NCBI RefSeq assembly: GCF_013618865.1
Contig: NZ_JABSOE010000023.1
Location: forward strand, 1 to 62,865
Direction: 5' to 3'
DNA from: Phocaeicola faecicola
GTDB taxonomy: Bacteria; Bacteroidota; Bacteroidia; Bacteroidales; Bacteroidaceae
DNA: 62,865 nt
Below are positions 43,226 through 53,837 of this stretch, in pieces. Position numbers and translations under genes: made by a program. The notes under the pieces are model-generated. The model did no database searches, had not been told where the DNA came from, and was given only the letters and a program-made list of their open reading frames with translations. Each line of letters begins with the position of its first letter. Within the stretch, counting starts at the first letter, position 1.

Positions 43226-43860
43226 TTCGCTTTCTTCCCTAGTATGTAAGTTTCCAGATCTTCAATCTCCGCCTTGCTCAGGGTCTGATACTCTCCGCCG
43301 GAAAGTACGATGATGCGGCATGCCATTTCGAAGAAAGTGGCTCTTTCAAAGACTTCGTCGAAATTTTTTCCGCACACTACTTGTCCATGCTTCTGGAGCA
43401 GTGCTGAGTTGTGGTTCTTCATGGCCTGAATGACATGGGATGCCAGTTCGGGTGAACCTGGACGGAAATAGGGGATTACCGGAATCTCACTGCCTACGTG
43501 GCAGGGAATTTCGGCCGTGACGTTGAAGTCTGCGGGAACCTGCTTCATGCAGGCCACGGCTGTTGCGTAACACGACTGGAAATGCAGTACCACGTTCACA
43601 TCCGGTCTCTCCCGGAAGATTCCCAGATGGAAACCGCTTTCCATTGAAGGTCTGACTCCGTTCAGCACTTCTCCGGTCTCAATCTTGCAGACAGCCACTT
43701 TTTCTTTCGAAAGCGTAGGCACCCATGAGCCTGTGCCCGAAACGAGGGCGTTTTCTCCGATGCGCCAGGACAGATTGCCGCTGCTGCAGAGCGTAAGTCC
43801 GGCATCACCTACCCGGTGTGCCTGTGCAATAAACTGTTCGATATGTTCGTCTGTAATCAT
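43222..43860 (-). CDS. fucA: L-fuculose-phosphate aldolase
   Basis: A 212-residue class II aldolase/adducin-family enzyme that splits L-fuculose 1-phosphate into dihydroxyacetone phosphate and lactaldehyde. Landmarks are LCSSGNLSWRIGENALVSGTG (about 24-44, phosphate site), MESGFHLGIFRERPDVNVVLHFQS (catalytic Glu position and first metal His, about 74-97) and LLQKHGQVVCG with the third His (about 153-163). Length is normal for the family. It lies 49 bases after fucI, and its stop overlaps the fucK start. Confidence 0.9.
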   Translation of the reverse strand: MITDEHIEQFIAQAHRVGDAGLTLCSSGNLSWRIGENALVSGTGSWVPTLSKEKVAVCKIETGEVLNGVRPSMESGFHLGIFRERPDVNVVLHFQSCYATAVACMKQVPADFNVTAEIPCHVGSEIPVIPYFRPGSPELASHVIQAMKNHNSALLQKHGQVVCGKNFDEVFERATFFEMACRIIVLSGGEYQTLSKAEIEDLETYILGKKAK

Positions 43861-43909
43861 AATTGATTTTCAATAAGGTTTTACATTGGTGAAATCTCTC
43901 TTTACGGCA

Positions 43910-45679
43910 TTATTTGTAGATAGGACCGTAGTTCTGGCAGGCCCGGTAGTCGGCTCCCTCTTTATCCATGCCGAAGGCGCTCCATGCGGCCGGACGGAAG
44001 ATTTCGTTTTCATCCACATTGTGCATGCATACCGGGATACGCAGGATAGAGGCAAGGGTAATCAGGTCCTGACCGATGTGTCCGTAACTGATGGCTCCAT
44101 GGTTGGCTCCCCAGTTGTTCATTACCGAATAGACATCCTTGAAGGCCGGTTTGTCGCACAGACGGGGCACAAACCAAGTGGTAGGCCAGGTGCGGTCGGT
44201 ACGTTCGTCCAGCAGTTTGTGGATTTCCGGATCGATTTCTACCGTCCATCCTTCTGCAATCTGGAGTACGGGACCAAGTCCTTTGATCAGGTTCAACCGG
44301 CTCATGGTAACCGGCATTCCGCCTTTCGACAGGAAATTAGACGAGAAGCCGCCGCCTCTGAAATAATCCCGGTTAGCCGGATACCAGGTCGTAGCTTCCA
44401 GACATTTTTCCACTTCCTCAGGAGTAATTTCCCATGCCGGTTTCATGGTCGGATTACCGTTGGCATCGGTCTGCTGTCCGGTACCGTCCAGAGTGGTTGC
44501 TCCTGAGTTAATCAGATGAATGATACCGTGTTGTGCCAGACCGGTCAGTTCTTTTCCGGTAACCCGTTTCACAGCCTCCGGACTCCAGTAGGTACGTACA
44601 TCCGAAAAGATCTGTGCCCGGTTGGTCAGCAGGTGGCCGAAGAGCATGGCTACTCCGTTGCAGGCATCGTTTTCCGTAGCTACCACATAGGCTTCACGGA
44701 TACCGTTCCAGTCGAATGACGTGTTCAGCAAGGCCTCGGAGTAATCTCCGTTCGGGTAGAAGTCGGTCCACTGGCGCTGTCCCTGGAATCCTGCTGCAAT
44801 GGCATTGTGGCCTAAGGCTTCTTCCTTGAATCCCAGTTCCTTCAGTTTCGGATTGCCCACCATCAGGTCGCGCATGATGATTGTCATTTTGACGATAAAT
44901 TCCCAGTCGGCATCTTTTTCGGCACGTGTCTTTTTCTTTGCATCCGTATTGAAGTCGGTACCTTCATTTTTCTTGCAGTATTTTTCTGTCCATTCCATGG
45001 CTTTCCGGTATTCTTCCGGATCGTATATGCCTTCCGTCATTCTCCGTATGATTTCGGTCAGGTCAACCGACTCGTTGCGCATGCCCAGGTATTCCTGGAA
45101 GAAATCCGGATTGACGATAGAGCCGGCGATACCCATGGATACGCTACCCATTGACAGGTAGGATTTACCCCGCATGGTGGCAACAGCCTGGGCGGCTCTG
45201 GCAAATCGCAGCAGTTTTTCCGCTACATCGGCTGGAATGCTATTGTCATCGATATCTTGTACGTCGTGTCCGTAGATGCCGAATGCCGGCAGTCCTTTCT
45301 GGGCATGTCCTGCCAGTACGGCAGCCAGGTAGACGGCTCCGGGACGTTCGGTTCCGTTGAATCCCCAAACAGCCTTTGGATAATAAGGATTCATGTCCAT
45401 TGTCTCTGCTCCGTAGCACCAGCAGGAGGTCACGGTAATGGTGGCTCCTACGCCTTCGCGTTCGAATTTTTCAGCACAGGCTGCACTTTCTGCCACACGT
45501 CCGATGGTAGAGTCGGCGATGACGCATTCTACCGGACTTCCGTCACCGTTTTTCAGATGGGTGGAAATCAGTTCGGCCACTGCTTTGGCCAGGTTCATGG
45601 TCTTTTCTTCGAGGCTTTCGCGAACACCGCCCTGGCGTCCGTCAATGGTGGGACGAATCCCGATCTTTGGGTATTTCAT
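43910..45679 (-). CDS. fucI: L-fucose isomerase
   Basis: A 589-residue enzyme of the expected length for FucI. It converts L-fucose to L-fuculose using Mn2+. Landmarks are [23 protein letters not shown] (about 5-27), [33 protein letters not shown] (about 86-118), the catalytic region [22 protein letters not shown] (about 428-449) and [17 protein letters not shown] (about 522-538). It is the first catabolic gene after fucR, with a 95-base gap that probably carries regulatory DNA. Confidence 0.95.
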   Translation of the reverse strand: MKYPKIGIRPTIDGRQGGVRESLEEKTMNLAKAVAELISTHLKNGDGSPVECVIADSTIGRVAESAACAEKFEREGVGATITVTSCWCYGAETMDMNPYYPKAVWGFNGTERPGAVYLAAVLAGHAQKGLPAFGIYGHDVQDIDDNSIPADVAEKLLRFARAAQAVATMRGKSYLSMGSVSMGIAGSIVNPDFFQEYLGMRNESVDLTEIIRRMTEGIYDPEEYRKAMEWTEKYCKKNEGTDFNTDAKKKTRAEKDADWEFIVKMTIIMRDLMVGNPKLKELGFKEEALGHNAIAAGFQGQRQWTDFYPNGDYSEALLNTSFDWNGIREAYVVATENDACNGVAMLFGHLLTNRAQIFSDVRTYWSPEAVKRVTGKELTGLAQHGIIHLINSGATTLDGTGQQTDANGNPTMKPAWEITPEEVEKCLEATTWYPANRDYFRGGGFSSNFLSKGGMPVTMSRLNLIKGLGPVLQIAEGWTVEIDPEIHKLLDERTDRTWPTTWFVPRLCDKPAFKDVYSVMNNWGANHGAISYGHIGQDLITLASILRIPVCMHNVDENEIFRPAAWSAFGMDKEGADYRACQNYGPIYK

Positions 45680-45774
45680 AATTAGATTGATTATAGGGTT
45701 AATATTACGTTTGTTTGCTTATGTAATTATTCTTCAACTGTGCTGCTCTGTGCTGATTTTACCGCAAAAAAATA

Positions 45775-46755
45775 TCAGACTGATTTCCGCAGATGAACCT
45801 CTGTGGGGAGGAAAACCTGTATGGGGCTTCCTTCTGTAATGAACCGGGCTGCCAGTGATCCCATCTGTTCCCAGTCGATACTCAGGGCCGTGATGCCTTC
45901 ATCAATGACCTGATAGGCCGGGGTGTCGTTGTAGGCAATCAGTCCGAAGTCCTTTCCCGGCTTCAGTCCTTGCTGCCTGCTTTGCTTGATGATGTCCACC
46001 ACGTCGGTCTGCCGGATGACAATATAGGCTACTCCTTTTTCTACGAGGCATTCGCTTTCGTCCTGTACTACCTCACAATGCATATGATAGTTGCGGCAAT
46101 ATTCCTGCAGGCTGTCGATGCTGCTGTAGGGATGCTTGGAGTCGTGAGGATAAAGGAAGACGATTTTCCGGTATCTTGCCAGTGAGTCATGGAGTTGTAC
46201 CAGTGCCTGGTAAAAGGCCGTGTCAAAGTTCTGACAGATAAATGAATAGTTCTTTTTGTCGAATTTTCCGAAGTCGAGCAGGAGCAGGCGGGACGGATTG
46301 ATTTTATTGAGCAGCGGAGAGAATTTCTCGTTGTCAAAATTCATCACTACGTAGTAGTTGTAGCGTCCTATGGCTTCATGAAGAATGGTATTGAAGATGT
46401 GTTCATTGTACTGATGAAACCAAAGGTCTACCTTATACTTGCGTCCCAGTTTGCGGATAAAACTGTTATATAACGTGTTCTTGAAAGGAGAATATTCGTC
46501 CAGAAGGAGGAATATCTTTTCCTGCCGGTTGGTCACATAATATCCCTTTCCCGGAGTGGAGTCAATCAGCTTTCTTTCCCGAAGGTCGGCAAAGGCTTTG
46601 AATACCGTATCGCGGGATACCTGGTAAGTAGCGCTCAACTGGTTGATGGATGGCAGGCTGGCATTGGCTTCGTATCTGCCCATCAGAATGTCCTGCTCGA
46701 TCATGTCGGCCAGTTGCTTTACTTTGGTGGTATGTGAACCGAATGTTGTTTTCAT
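45775..46755 (-). CDS. fucR: GntR-family fucose operon regulator FucR
   Basis: A 326-residue transcription factor. The N-terminal GntR winged HTH (about 14-75) reads DILMGRYEANASLPSINQLSATYQVSRDTVFKAFADLRERKLI. The rest is a periplasmic-binding-protein-like sensor domain (about 80-320) with FGLIAYNDTPAYQVIDEGITAL, typical of sugar-responsive regulators. In Bacteroides thetaiotaomicron the equivalent first gene of the fuc operon represses it and L-fucose relieves repression. The same arrangement here supports that role. A weak promoter-like TTTCTTTG lies about 30 bases upstream. Confidence 0.85.
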   Translation of the reverse strand: MKTTFGSHTTKVKQLADMIEQDILMGRYEANASLPSINQLSATYQVSRDTVFKAFADLRERKLIDSTPGKGYYVTNRQEKIFLLLDEYSPFKNTLYNSFIRKLGRKYKVDLWFHQYNEHIFNTILHEAIGRYNYYVVMNFDNEKFSPLLNKINPSRLLLLDFGKFDKKNYSFICQNFDTAFYQALVQLHDSLARYRKIVFLYPHDSKHPYSSIDSLQEYCRNYHMHCEVVQDESECLVEKGVAYIVIRQTDVVDIIKQSRQQGLKPGKDFGLIAYNDTPAYQVIDEGITALSIDWEQMGSLAARFITEGSPIQVFLPTEVHLRKSV

Positions 46756-46938
46756 TATTTATATAACTATGCTGAACCGTTCTGATGCAAAGAAAGGTTT
46801 TTTTTCTGGGGAATGCAAGTCTTCCCGAATTTTTTAAAACATTTTAAGCGTCGGGCAAACCGTGTGCCCTCACAGAAGACCGGCAGGGGCAGAAATGCCC
46901 ATCTGGGGAGGGAAGGGACACGGAGGAGGGGAAAATAA

Positions 46939-46983
46939 AACCACCATGAAACGGCTCCTTGAGGGGCTTGTTTCATGGTGGTT
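46939..46983 (-). terminator. Terminator of the first SusCD operon
   Basis: AACCACCATGAAAC and GTTTCATGGTGGTT form a perfect 14-bp stem, followed leftward by TTTTATTTTCC. It lies 13 bases beyond the SusD stop. Confidence 0.85.
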
Positions 46984-46995
46984 GTCTGTCGGTGT

Positions 46996-49026
46996 TTATT
47001 CTTCAGCCAGACTGCCTGTCCGTGGCCAGTAAGGATTCTGATAGAGCCCTTCCGCCAGGTTCAGTTCTTCTACTCCGATCGGATACAGGTAATATGCTTT
47101 CATCCATGAGTATCCTTCGTAAAACTGGTTGTTGGTCTGGTACAGACTGAACGGCTGCTGGTATTTTCCGAGGTCTCGGGACGAGCAGTTGGACTCGGTT
47201 GAGCCGTTTGCCACAATGGGTTTCACGTTTGTGTTCTCATTGTTCTCGTAATTCCGGTAGGCAGCATCCCAGAGGTTGATTCCCTGAGGAATGTACTTCT
47301 TCGTAAAGAGTCTGTCCCAGGAACGCCATCTGATGAGGTCGTCCCAGCGCATTCCTTCGCCCATAAATTCGCAGCGGCGCTCGCGGCGGATGTTGTACAG
47401 GGTAGCATCTGCCATCTGGTCTCCCGACCATACTCCCAGGTCGTCGTACTTCGCTTCTTCCGCCATGTTCGTGTTCCGGATGGTCTTGTCCAGGTCTGTA
47501 TCCACACCTGCGCGTTCCCGCAGGGCCTTCCAGTACTTGATGGCATCACCGTCGAGGGAACGGTTCTTCTCGTAGCACGCCTCGATGTAATTCAGGTAGG
47601 CTTCGGCTGCACGGAAGACAGGGCAGGCATTGGTACCCAGCAGTTCATCGCTCTTGAGCTGCGTATAGTCGTACGTATAGTGTTTCCGCTGGCGGTATCC
47701 GGTCAGGTCGCGGTTCTGCAGCTCTGCATTGGTAAGCTGCGGCAGTTTGAAAAGTACCACTTTCTGTTCGCTTTTTACCGCCGGACTGTTCTCGTCGCTT
47801 AGCTTCACGTCGCTTTCTCCCCAGACGAAGAGCTGCAAGCGTTCGTCGCGGTCGCTCTTTTCCAGGTCGATGCTGGTGTCACCCTTGTATCCGGAACCGG
47901 ATGCGTAGATCGGCAATCCGTTCTTCATGAGAAACGAACTGACCATGCTGCGGGTGATACCGCTTCTGTCGCCTACCAGAGTACGGTAGGGAGCGTTGTG
48001 CGATGTGCCCAATGACTTGTTGTATTCCTTCCACAGCAATACCTCGGGTACGTTTTTCAGTGAGGGCTGGCTGAACATCTCGAAGTAAGGGTTCCAGCCA
48101 TAGACCTGCCGGTATTCCGGGTTCATCACATGGGTGTTGGTGGTCAGGGGGACCTGGTCGGCTACGGCTTTAGCTGCTGCCATTGCCTCTTCCAGGAAGA
48201 AGCGGATTTCTCCGTCAATGTCGAAGCTCTTTCCCTGGTTGTAGGGCATGTCCTTTCCCGGCCATCCGGCATCTCCCGGTACGCGTCCGCTGCCTCTGTG
48301 ATATTTCTCGAAGGTGGCTTCATAGAGTGCCACGCGCGACTTGAACAACTGTGCCGTCTGTTTGTTGATGCGCAGGTTGTTTTTGAATCCGGCTTCCTTG
48401 AGCAGGGAAATGGCTCTGTCCAGGTCCTTCAGGATGAACCGTGCCACTTCATTGCGCGGGTCTCTCTTCGACTTTTCTTTCAGGTAACTTTCTTCGTTGG
48501 GCAATACCTCCGTAATGATGGGCAGGTCGCCGAACTTGGCCATTGCATTGAAGTAGGTCATGGCACGGAAGAAATAGCCTTCTCCCAGATAATGTTTTTT
48601 GTCTTCCTCCGTACCGCTGATCTGTGCCATTCTCGGCTCTACGTTTTCAATGAGGTAATTCCATACCCTTATTTTGGCATATTCTTCTTTCAGGTTCTGT
48701 CCTGTGGGTACCATCCAGTTTTTGGCAAAATACTGCAGGGAGGCATTTTCCCTCACATAATTGTCTGTATTGTTGTCATTGATTGCCAGTCCGGCGTTCC
48801 AGGTGGTCTGATGGAATAAAACCGTTCCCTGCGTATTTACCAGGTAGCTGTTATAATAGTTGATGACATAATTGGCAATGTGGTCTGTCGTTGTAAAATA
48901 GGTATCGGGAGTGATCAGTGTAATGGGCTCACGGTCAAGAAAATCGTTGCATGCCGTCAGTCCGAATCCTCCCATTCCCATCAGTGAACAGAAAAACAGG
49001 TGCTTGAAAATCAGTTTCATATTCAT
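46996..49026 (-). CDS. SusD/RagB-like surface nutrient-binding lipoprotein
   Basis: A 676-residue outer-membrane lipoprotein: signal MNMKLIFKHLFFCSLMGMGGFGLTAC, lipid Cys at about 26, then NDFLDREPITL as in most SusD proteins. Helical TPR-like regions (YFFRAMTYFNAMAKFGDLPII, about 148-168) and the C-terminal block RRERRCEFMGEGMRWDDLIRWR (about 555-576) are family hallmarks. It caps a SusC transporter and captures substrate. The substrate is unknown, but the location beside fucose and sulfatase genes suggests a host glycan. The SusC gene upstream is broken at a G tract, so transport may be off. Confidence 0.92.
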   Translation of the reverse strand: MNMKLIFKHLFFCSLMGMGGFGLTACNDFLDREPITLITPDTYFTTTDHIANYVINYYNSYLVNTQGTVLFHQTTWNAGLAINDNNTDNYVRENASLQYFAKNWMVPTGQNLKEEYAKIRVWNYLIENVEPRMAQISGTEEDKKHYLGEGYFFRAMTYFNAMAKFGDLPIITEVLPNEESYLKEKSKRDPRNEVARFILKDLDRAISLLKEAGFKNNLRINKQTAQLFKSRVALYEATFEKYHRGSGRVPGDAGWPGKDMPYNQGKSFDIDGEIRFFLEEAMAAAKAVADQVPLTTNTHVMNPEYRQVYGWNPYFEMFSQPSLKNVPEVLLWKEYNKSLGTSHNAPYRTLVGDRSGITRSMVSSFLMKNGLPIYASGSGYKGDTSIDLEKSDRDERLQLFVWGESDVKLSDENSPAVKSEQKVVLFKLPQLTNAELQNRDLTGYRQRKHYTYDYTQLKSDELLGTNACPVFRAAEAYLNYIEACYEKNRSLDGDAIKYWKALRERAGVDTDLDKTIRNTNMAEEAKYDDLGVWSGDQMADATLYNIRRERRCEFMGEGMRWDDLIRWRSWDRLFTKKYIPQGINLWDAAYRNYENNENTNVKPIVANGSTESNCSSRDLGKYQQPFSLYQTNNQFYEGYSWMKAYYLYPIGVEELNLAEGLYQNPYWPRTGSLAEE

Positions 49027-49032
49027 TAGTTT

Positions 49033-52000
49033 TTAGAAGTTTACATTTAATCCAACCGAAATCGTGCGCTGCAACGGGTACAGCTTGCCCTCTCCCCAGT
49101 CGCCTCCAAGTGTTTCCGGGTCGAAGATTGAAATGATGTTCGAGAAGGTCAGCAGGTTGTCTCCCGATACATATACTCTTACCATTTCCATGCCTGCCTT
49201 GCGGGTCCATGCCTGAGGCAGCGTATATCCGATCTGGGCATTCTTTATGCGCAGGTAGGCTGCATTTTGCAGATAACCGGTTTGTTTCTTTTGATTTTTT
49301 CCCGAACTGAAATCCGGACGGGGATAATAGGCTCCCGGGTTTTCCGGTGTCCAGTAGTCCAGGTGTTCCTTGAATGCAGTCGACTGCCATTGTCCGCCGC
49401 TGGCTCCCCAGAAATAAGGGCCTCCCAGCCAGTAGTCACGCTTCAGTACTCCCTGCAGGAAGACGGAGAAATCAATGCCTTTCCATTCCCCGTCCAGGGT
49501 CAGGCCGAACTTGTACCGGGGCTTGTCATTGCCGATGATCTTCAGGTCTCCATGGTTTTCCAGGGTATTCGATCCTTCGTTGATGATTCCGTCCCCGTTG
49601 ATATCGGCAAACATGATGTCACCGGCTCTCCATCCCGAACCCCAGTTGGGCTTGTGCGTTTTCAAGTGTTCATCCATCTGTTCTTGCGACTGTGCAATGC
49701 CTACTGTCGTATATCCCCAGATCTCACCGATCATTTTGCCGTTGTAATGCGTAGACAGGCTTCCGGTAGGATTGTAGTAGCGGGTGATTTTTTCCTGGTT
49801 GTCATCCAGTGTCAGTCGGACTCCGTAATGGAAATCCTTGATCTGGTCTCTCCATGCAATCTCCAGTTCCCATCCGTAGGACTTCAAGTCGGCATTGTTC
49901 AGTTTGGGAGGAGTTGCTCCCAGAACTCCCGGAAGGTTCGGCGAATCGGCCACCATGTTCTTGGTCAGACGGTTGTAGTAACTGAACGATCCGGTCAGGC
50001 GGTTGTCAAACATGCCCCAGTCGAATCCCAGGTCCCAGCTTTCCACTGTCTCCCAGGTCAGCAGGTTGCTCACAATTCCGGGCAGTCCGGCAGTGTTTTG
50101 TTTCTCACCGTCTATCAGCCATCCCGAATTCTTCACACCGGTAGGCATTGCCTGGTAAAACGGATAATACGACTTGGTATTGTTGTTGCCCAGCTGTCCC
50201 CAGGAACCTCTGAACTTGAAGGTACCGATTACTCCGTTCAGCGGTCTGAAGAAGTCTTCACGGGCGATGTTCCATCCGGCAGAGAATGAAGGGAACAGGC
50301 CCCAGCGCTTGTCGCCCAGGAAGCGTGACGAACCGTCGTAGCGCAGGTTGGCTTCGAAGAGATACTTTTCCTGATAGTTGTAGTTGAGGCGTCCGAAGAA
50401 ACCGGCAATGGCATAATCTTTTTTCTCATTATAGGCTTTGTGATTTTCCTGTGCCGCATTCAGTTCCGGTACGGAAGGGGTAATCAGGTTGGTACCGAAT
50501 CCGGTAAGCGAATCGTCTTTGTACAGTTCTGCATTGAATCCGAGCATTACCTTGAAGAAATGTTCCTTGAGGTGCTTTGCATAATCGGTATAGATATTGG
50601 TAGAATAGTAATCTTCTCCATAACGTGTATTATGCGCCTCCGAATAGCCCGCCGCTCCTCCGTTCCATGACAGCAGATACGGCGTATTGTCTGCATAGTG
50701 CCCGTAAATGGGAAGTATGGCCCACTGTGTTTTTTTCTGTGTCTGGCGCATGCTTCCCTCTACCGTAATGTGCCAGTCCTTTATCGGTTCAAAGACGAAT
50801 TGCAGCTGGTTGGTATACAGGTCTTTCTGTTCCGACTGCTCTCCACCTTCCCTGAGCTGGATGATTTCCATATCGGCTGCATAGTTGCCGTAGGGGTCTT
50901 TTACGAAACAGGTCGGCCAGCGGCGGGCAATGTTGTGGAAGAACAGGCCGGTAAGGTAGGTCGGTCGTTTGAATGCCTCGCGTGTCCATTTGGTGGTGAA
51001 GTTCATCTTCGCCCACGAGGTCAGCTGGGCGGAGATTTTTCCGTTCAGCGTATACCGCTTGAAGTTGTCGCTACCGTGCCGTATCAGTCCCTGCTGGTCA
51101 AAGAAACTTCCGCTCAGCATGTAGGTGATTTTGTCATTACCTCCACTGATGTTCACATTGTGTTCGTGTGAGGGGGCGTTTTTCCGGTAGAACTCAGCGA
51201 ACCAGTTGGTATTGGCAAACGAACCGGCATAGTTCTTGAATTTGTTGTTGTCGGGATTGACCACGGTTCCGTAATATTCCGTAGTGCTGGGGTCGGTGAA
51301 CTCACCGTTCATGTATTTCCGGATATTCGACAGGGCGGTTTCATCGAAGATCGGTGAACCGCCGCCGTTGATGGCTGCCGCATTGTAATAGTTGGCAAAT
51401 TCCCAGGAGTTCGCCATGTGGGGCACCTGGATGGCAGTGGAGAAACGCAGGTTTCCGCTGTAGCTGACCCGGGTTTTTCCGGAATTTCCGTTCTTGGTGG
51501 TAATAAGGATGACTCCGAAGGCGGCACGGGCACCGTAGATGGAGGCCGAGGCTGCGTCTTTCAGTACCGAGATGTTGGCGATGTCATTGGGGTTGACAGA
51601 GTTCATGTTGCCTTCTATACCGTCGATGAGAATCAGCGGAGAACCGTTGGAGCCGGCTCCGATAGTACCTCCACCGCGGATGGATACGTTGAGTTCGCTG
51701 TTCAGGGCACTGCCGCCGTTGCCTACCGACAACTGAAGTCCGGGGATTTGTCCCTGCAGGGCCTGTGCCACATTTCTTACTGGGCGGGCTGCTATCAGTT
51801 TGGAGTCGATGGTACTTACCGCACCGGTTACGTTGACCTTCTTCTGGGTGCCGTATCCTACAACTACGACTTCATCTAAATTTTGTGTATCTGCCTGAAT
51901 TTCAACGTTTAAAATTCCCCCCCCCCCATGGGATTTCCAGCGTCTTGTAGCCTACAAATGAGATGACCAGTACATCTCCTTTACGGACTCCGTTTAAGGA

Positions 52001-52231
52001 AAAGGCACCGTTGAGGTCAGTAATTGTTCCCGTAGTCGTACCTTTGACTGCGACAGAAGCTCCGATGATGACTTCACCCTCGGTGTCTTTTACGACTCCC
52101 TTGCATTTTTCATCTTGAAGAACTGCATTGGTTCCGTTTGTTTCATTACCGGAATATACCGGTAGATTTCCTGCAAAGGCTGCAGAGAAAAGCATCAGCA
52201 TTCCGATTGGTCTAGCAATGATTTTAGACAT
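49033..52231 (-). pseudogene. SusC-like TonB-dependent transporter, frame broken at a G11 tract
   Basis: The N-terminal part (52231 to about 51928) has a signal peptide and carboxypeptidase-like domain (CKGVVKDTEGEVIIGASVAVKG) ending SFVGYKTLEIP. It then enters a run of 11 G on the coding strand and stops at 51902. The correct continuation (ILNVEIQADTQNLDEVVVVGYGTQKK, then plug and barrel) lies in another frame and runs to 49033, ending SVGLNVNF. A tract of 10 or 13 G would restore one frame of about 1065 codons. It is therefore either a phase-variable gene in the OFF state or a homopolymer sequencing error. All later SusC landmarks are intact (GYTLPQAW, DINGDGIINEGSN). Confidence 0.85.
51917..51927. 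repeat. Homopolymer tract of 11 C (G on the coding strand)
   Basis: The longest G/C homopolymer noticed in the window. It sits inside the SusC coding region and sets its reading frame: 10 or 13 bases would be in frame, 11 is out of frame. Confidence 0.9.
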
Positions 52232-52754
52232 AAAATAAATAGTTTAGATTAAAATAAAAGATTTGATATTAGATTCACTATAAAGTCTTGTGTAATGTCT
52301 GTATGTTGATTTCCTGCTTTTGGGAAAAGCCGGAAACAGGGTTGGCTATGTGTGTAGTATTCATGATAAAGGTTTATCGTATTTAATGAATTTTTATGCG
52401 TATTTAATAGATATGTTTTGAATTTTAATGAGTTTCATTCATGTTTTAATGTATATTATGTAAATCAAAGTTAAATAGTTGTTTATTTGTAAATTTGGAT
52501 TTGTTTAATTGATTAGCTTGTGGTTGTGGCTAAAACTGAAAACTTAGATAAGCCTATTTCATTTTTAGGGCAAATGGATACCATAAATAATTAAGAAACG
52601 ATATAAGTTCTGTAATTAGTATGGGATGTTCGCTAAGTCTTTAAGCTATGTATGTTTCTTGCGTTTCGCAATATCTCTATGGATGAAGATTGGAAAGGGA
52701 AGTACCTTTGTAATACTTCCCTTGAAAAAATCAGTTGTTATAAGACCCCGGAAA
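52232..52754. other. Intergenic region upstream of the first SusC gene
   Basis: There are 523 bases without a credible gene, very AT-rich in the 52380-52600 part. It contains the terminator at 52695-52723. No consensus TAnnTTTG was found before the SusC start, as is usual for SusCD operons under anti-sigma/ECF or hybrid control, but no such regulator gene is nearby. Confidence 0.5.
52695..52723 (-). terminator. Terminator of the second SusCD operon
   Basis: AAGGGAAGTA and TACTTCCCTT form a perfect 10-bp stem around a 9-base loop, 31 bases beyond the last gene of the operon. Confidence 0.7.
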
Positions 52755-53825
52755 TTAGTTTTTCTTTATCAATTTCATGTTAATCAGTCGGCTTGGACCT
52801 CCTGCCGTGTATTCATTTTTACCCCATAAGATAAACCCACGGGTGATGATGGGATTCCCGGACTTATCTTTCCATTGTTCGTCTGTTACGCCGTCAGGTA
52901 TCATGGTAAGTTCAATATTTCTTTTATCACCATTCCATTGGCTCATTACACCGAATTTTTTGTTAGGCCACAGACTGCCGCTTCCTTGTCCTTCCCATGC
53001 TGCGAGCCAGATTTCCTGGTCGTTTACAGCCTGCAGAGGCTGAGATTTGATGCTGATTCTCGCTTGGGAGGGATCAAATAAAACAGTGATATCAAAGGCC
53101 AGCCCTTTGAGTATGAATGATTTTCCGTATTCCTTTTCAATTAGGCTTACATCGGTACTGAGAATATCCGTACCTACCCATCGGGTATATTCAAGTGTGT
53201 ATTCTCCCAAAAGTAATTGATAGGGGAGTGCTGGAGCTGTTTGTTTGAAAACCACTTCTGTCTGGTAGTACCTGCCGACTCTGATATTTACCGAGCATTG
53301 TCGGGTATCATCATATAACCCCAGTTCGGAAGCGGTGAAATAAATAGAGTCTCCTCTGGTTTCGTAAGTAAGCCATGAGTTATCAAGACCTTCGATTTGA
53401 AATTCCTGGTCAGTGTTCCAGAGGAAAGCTTTATTTCCACCGGTTTCGGGAAATTCATACGATTGTACATCTACTATTGATATGATTCCCAACTGTGTGA
53501 CAGGGAGTTGTTGGAGTTCATCTCCTTTGCTGATGAAAACCAGGGTGGTTCTTGATTCATATCCGGGATTGGCCAAAGCTGTTAAACGAATCTGTGATCC
53601 TGATATCTCAGGTGTCAGCCATGCATCTTTCACTCGGACTTCTGCTCCCTCTACATTTGTCTGTATCAGAACGTACCCTCCTTTGTGGTTCATATTAGTC
53701 TCTGTTTTCAATATCTGGAGATGTAGGGCCGACTGTTGATTTTCTTCTTTTGAACACGAGAAGAGAAAAAAACATAACACAGATATAAAAAATGGCAATA
53801 TCAGATAATGTGTATTTTTTTTCAT
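52755..53825 (-). CDS. Surface lipoprotein with BACON-like repeats and a C-terminal module
   Basis: A 356-residue lipoprotein: signal MKKNTHYLILPFFISVLCFFLFSC, lipid Cys at about 24, then SKEEN. Residues about 40-200 form two beta domains of BACON-like type (TNVEGAEVRVKDAWLTPEISGSQI; SYEFPETGGNKAFLWNTDQEF...NSWLTYETRGDS). Residues about 205-356 (LLLGEYTLEYTRW to GFILWGKNEYTAGGPSRLINMKLI) are paralogous to the C-terminal module of the next upstream gene. BACON domains usually aid surface carbohydrate or mucin binding. It is the last gene of the operon starting with the 1113-aa SusC. Confidence 0.7.
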   Translation of the reverse strand: MKKNTHYLILPFFISVLCFFLFSCSKEENQQSALHLQILKTETNMNHKGGYVLIQTNVEGAEVRVKDAWLTPEISGSQIRLTALANPGYESRTTLVFISKGDELQQLPVTQLGIISIVDVQSYEFPETGGNKAFLWNTDQEFQIEGLDNSWLTYETRGDSIYFTASELGLYDDTRQCSVNIRVGRYYQTEVVFKQTAPALPYQLLLGEYTLEYTRWVGTDILSTDVSLIEKEYGKSFILKGLAFDITVLFDPSQARISIKSQPLQAVNDQEIWLAAWEGQGSGSLWPNKKFGVMSQWNGDKRNIELTMIPDGVTDEQWKDKSGNPIITRGFILWGKNEYTAGGPSRLINMKLIKKN

Positions 53826-53837
53826 ATGAATAATCTC

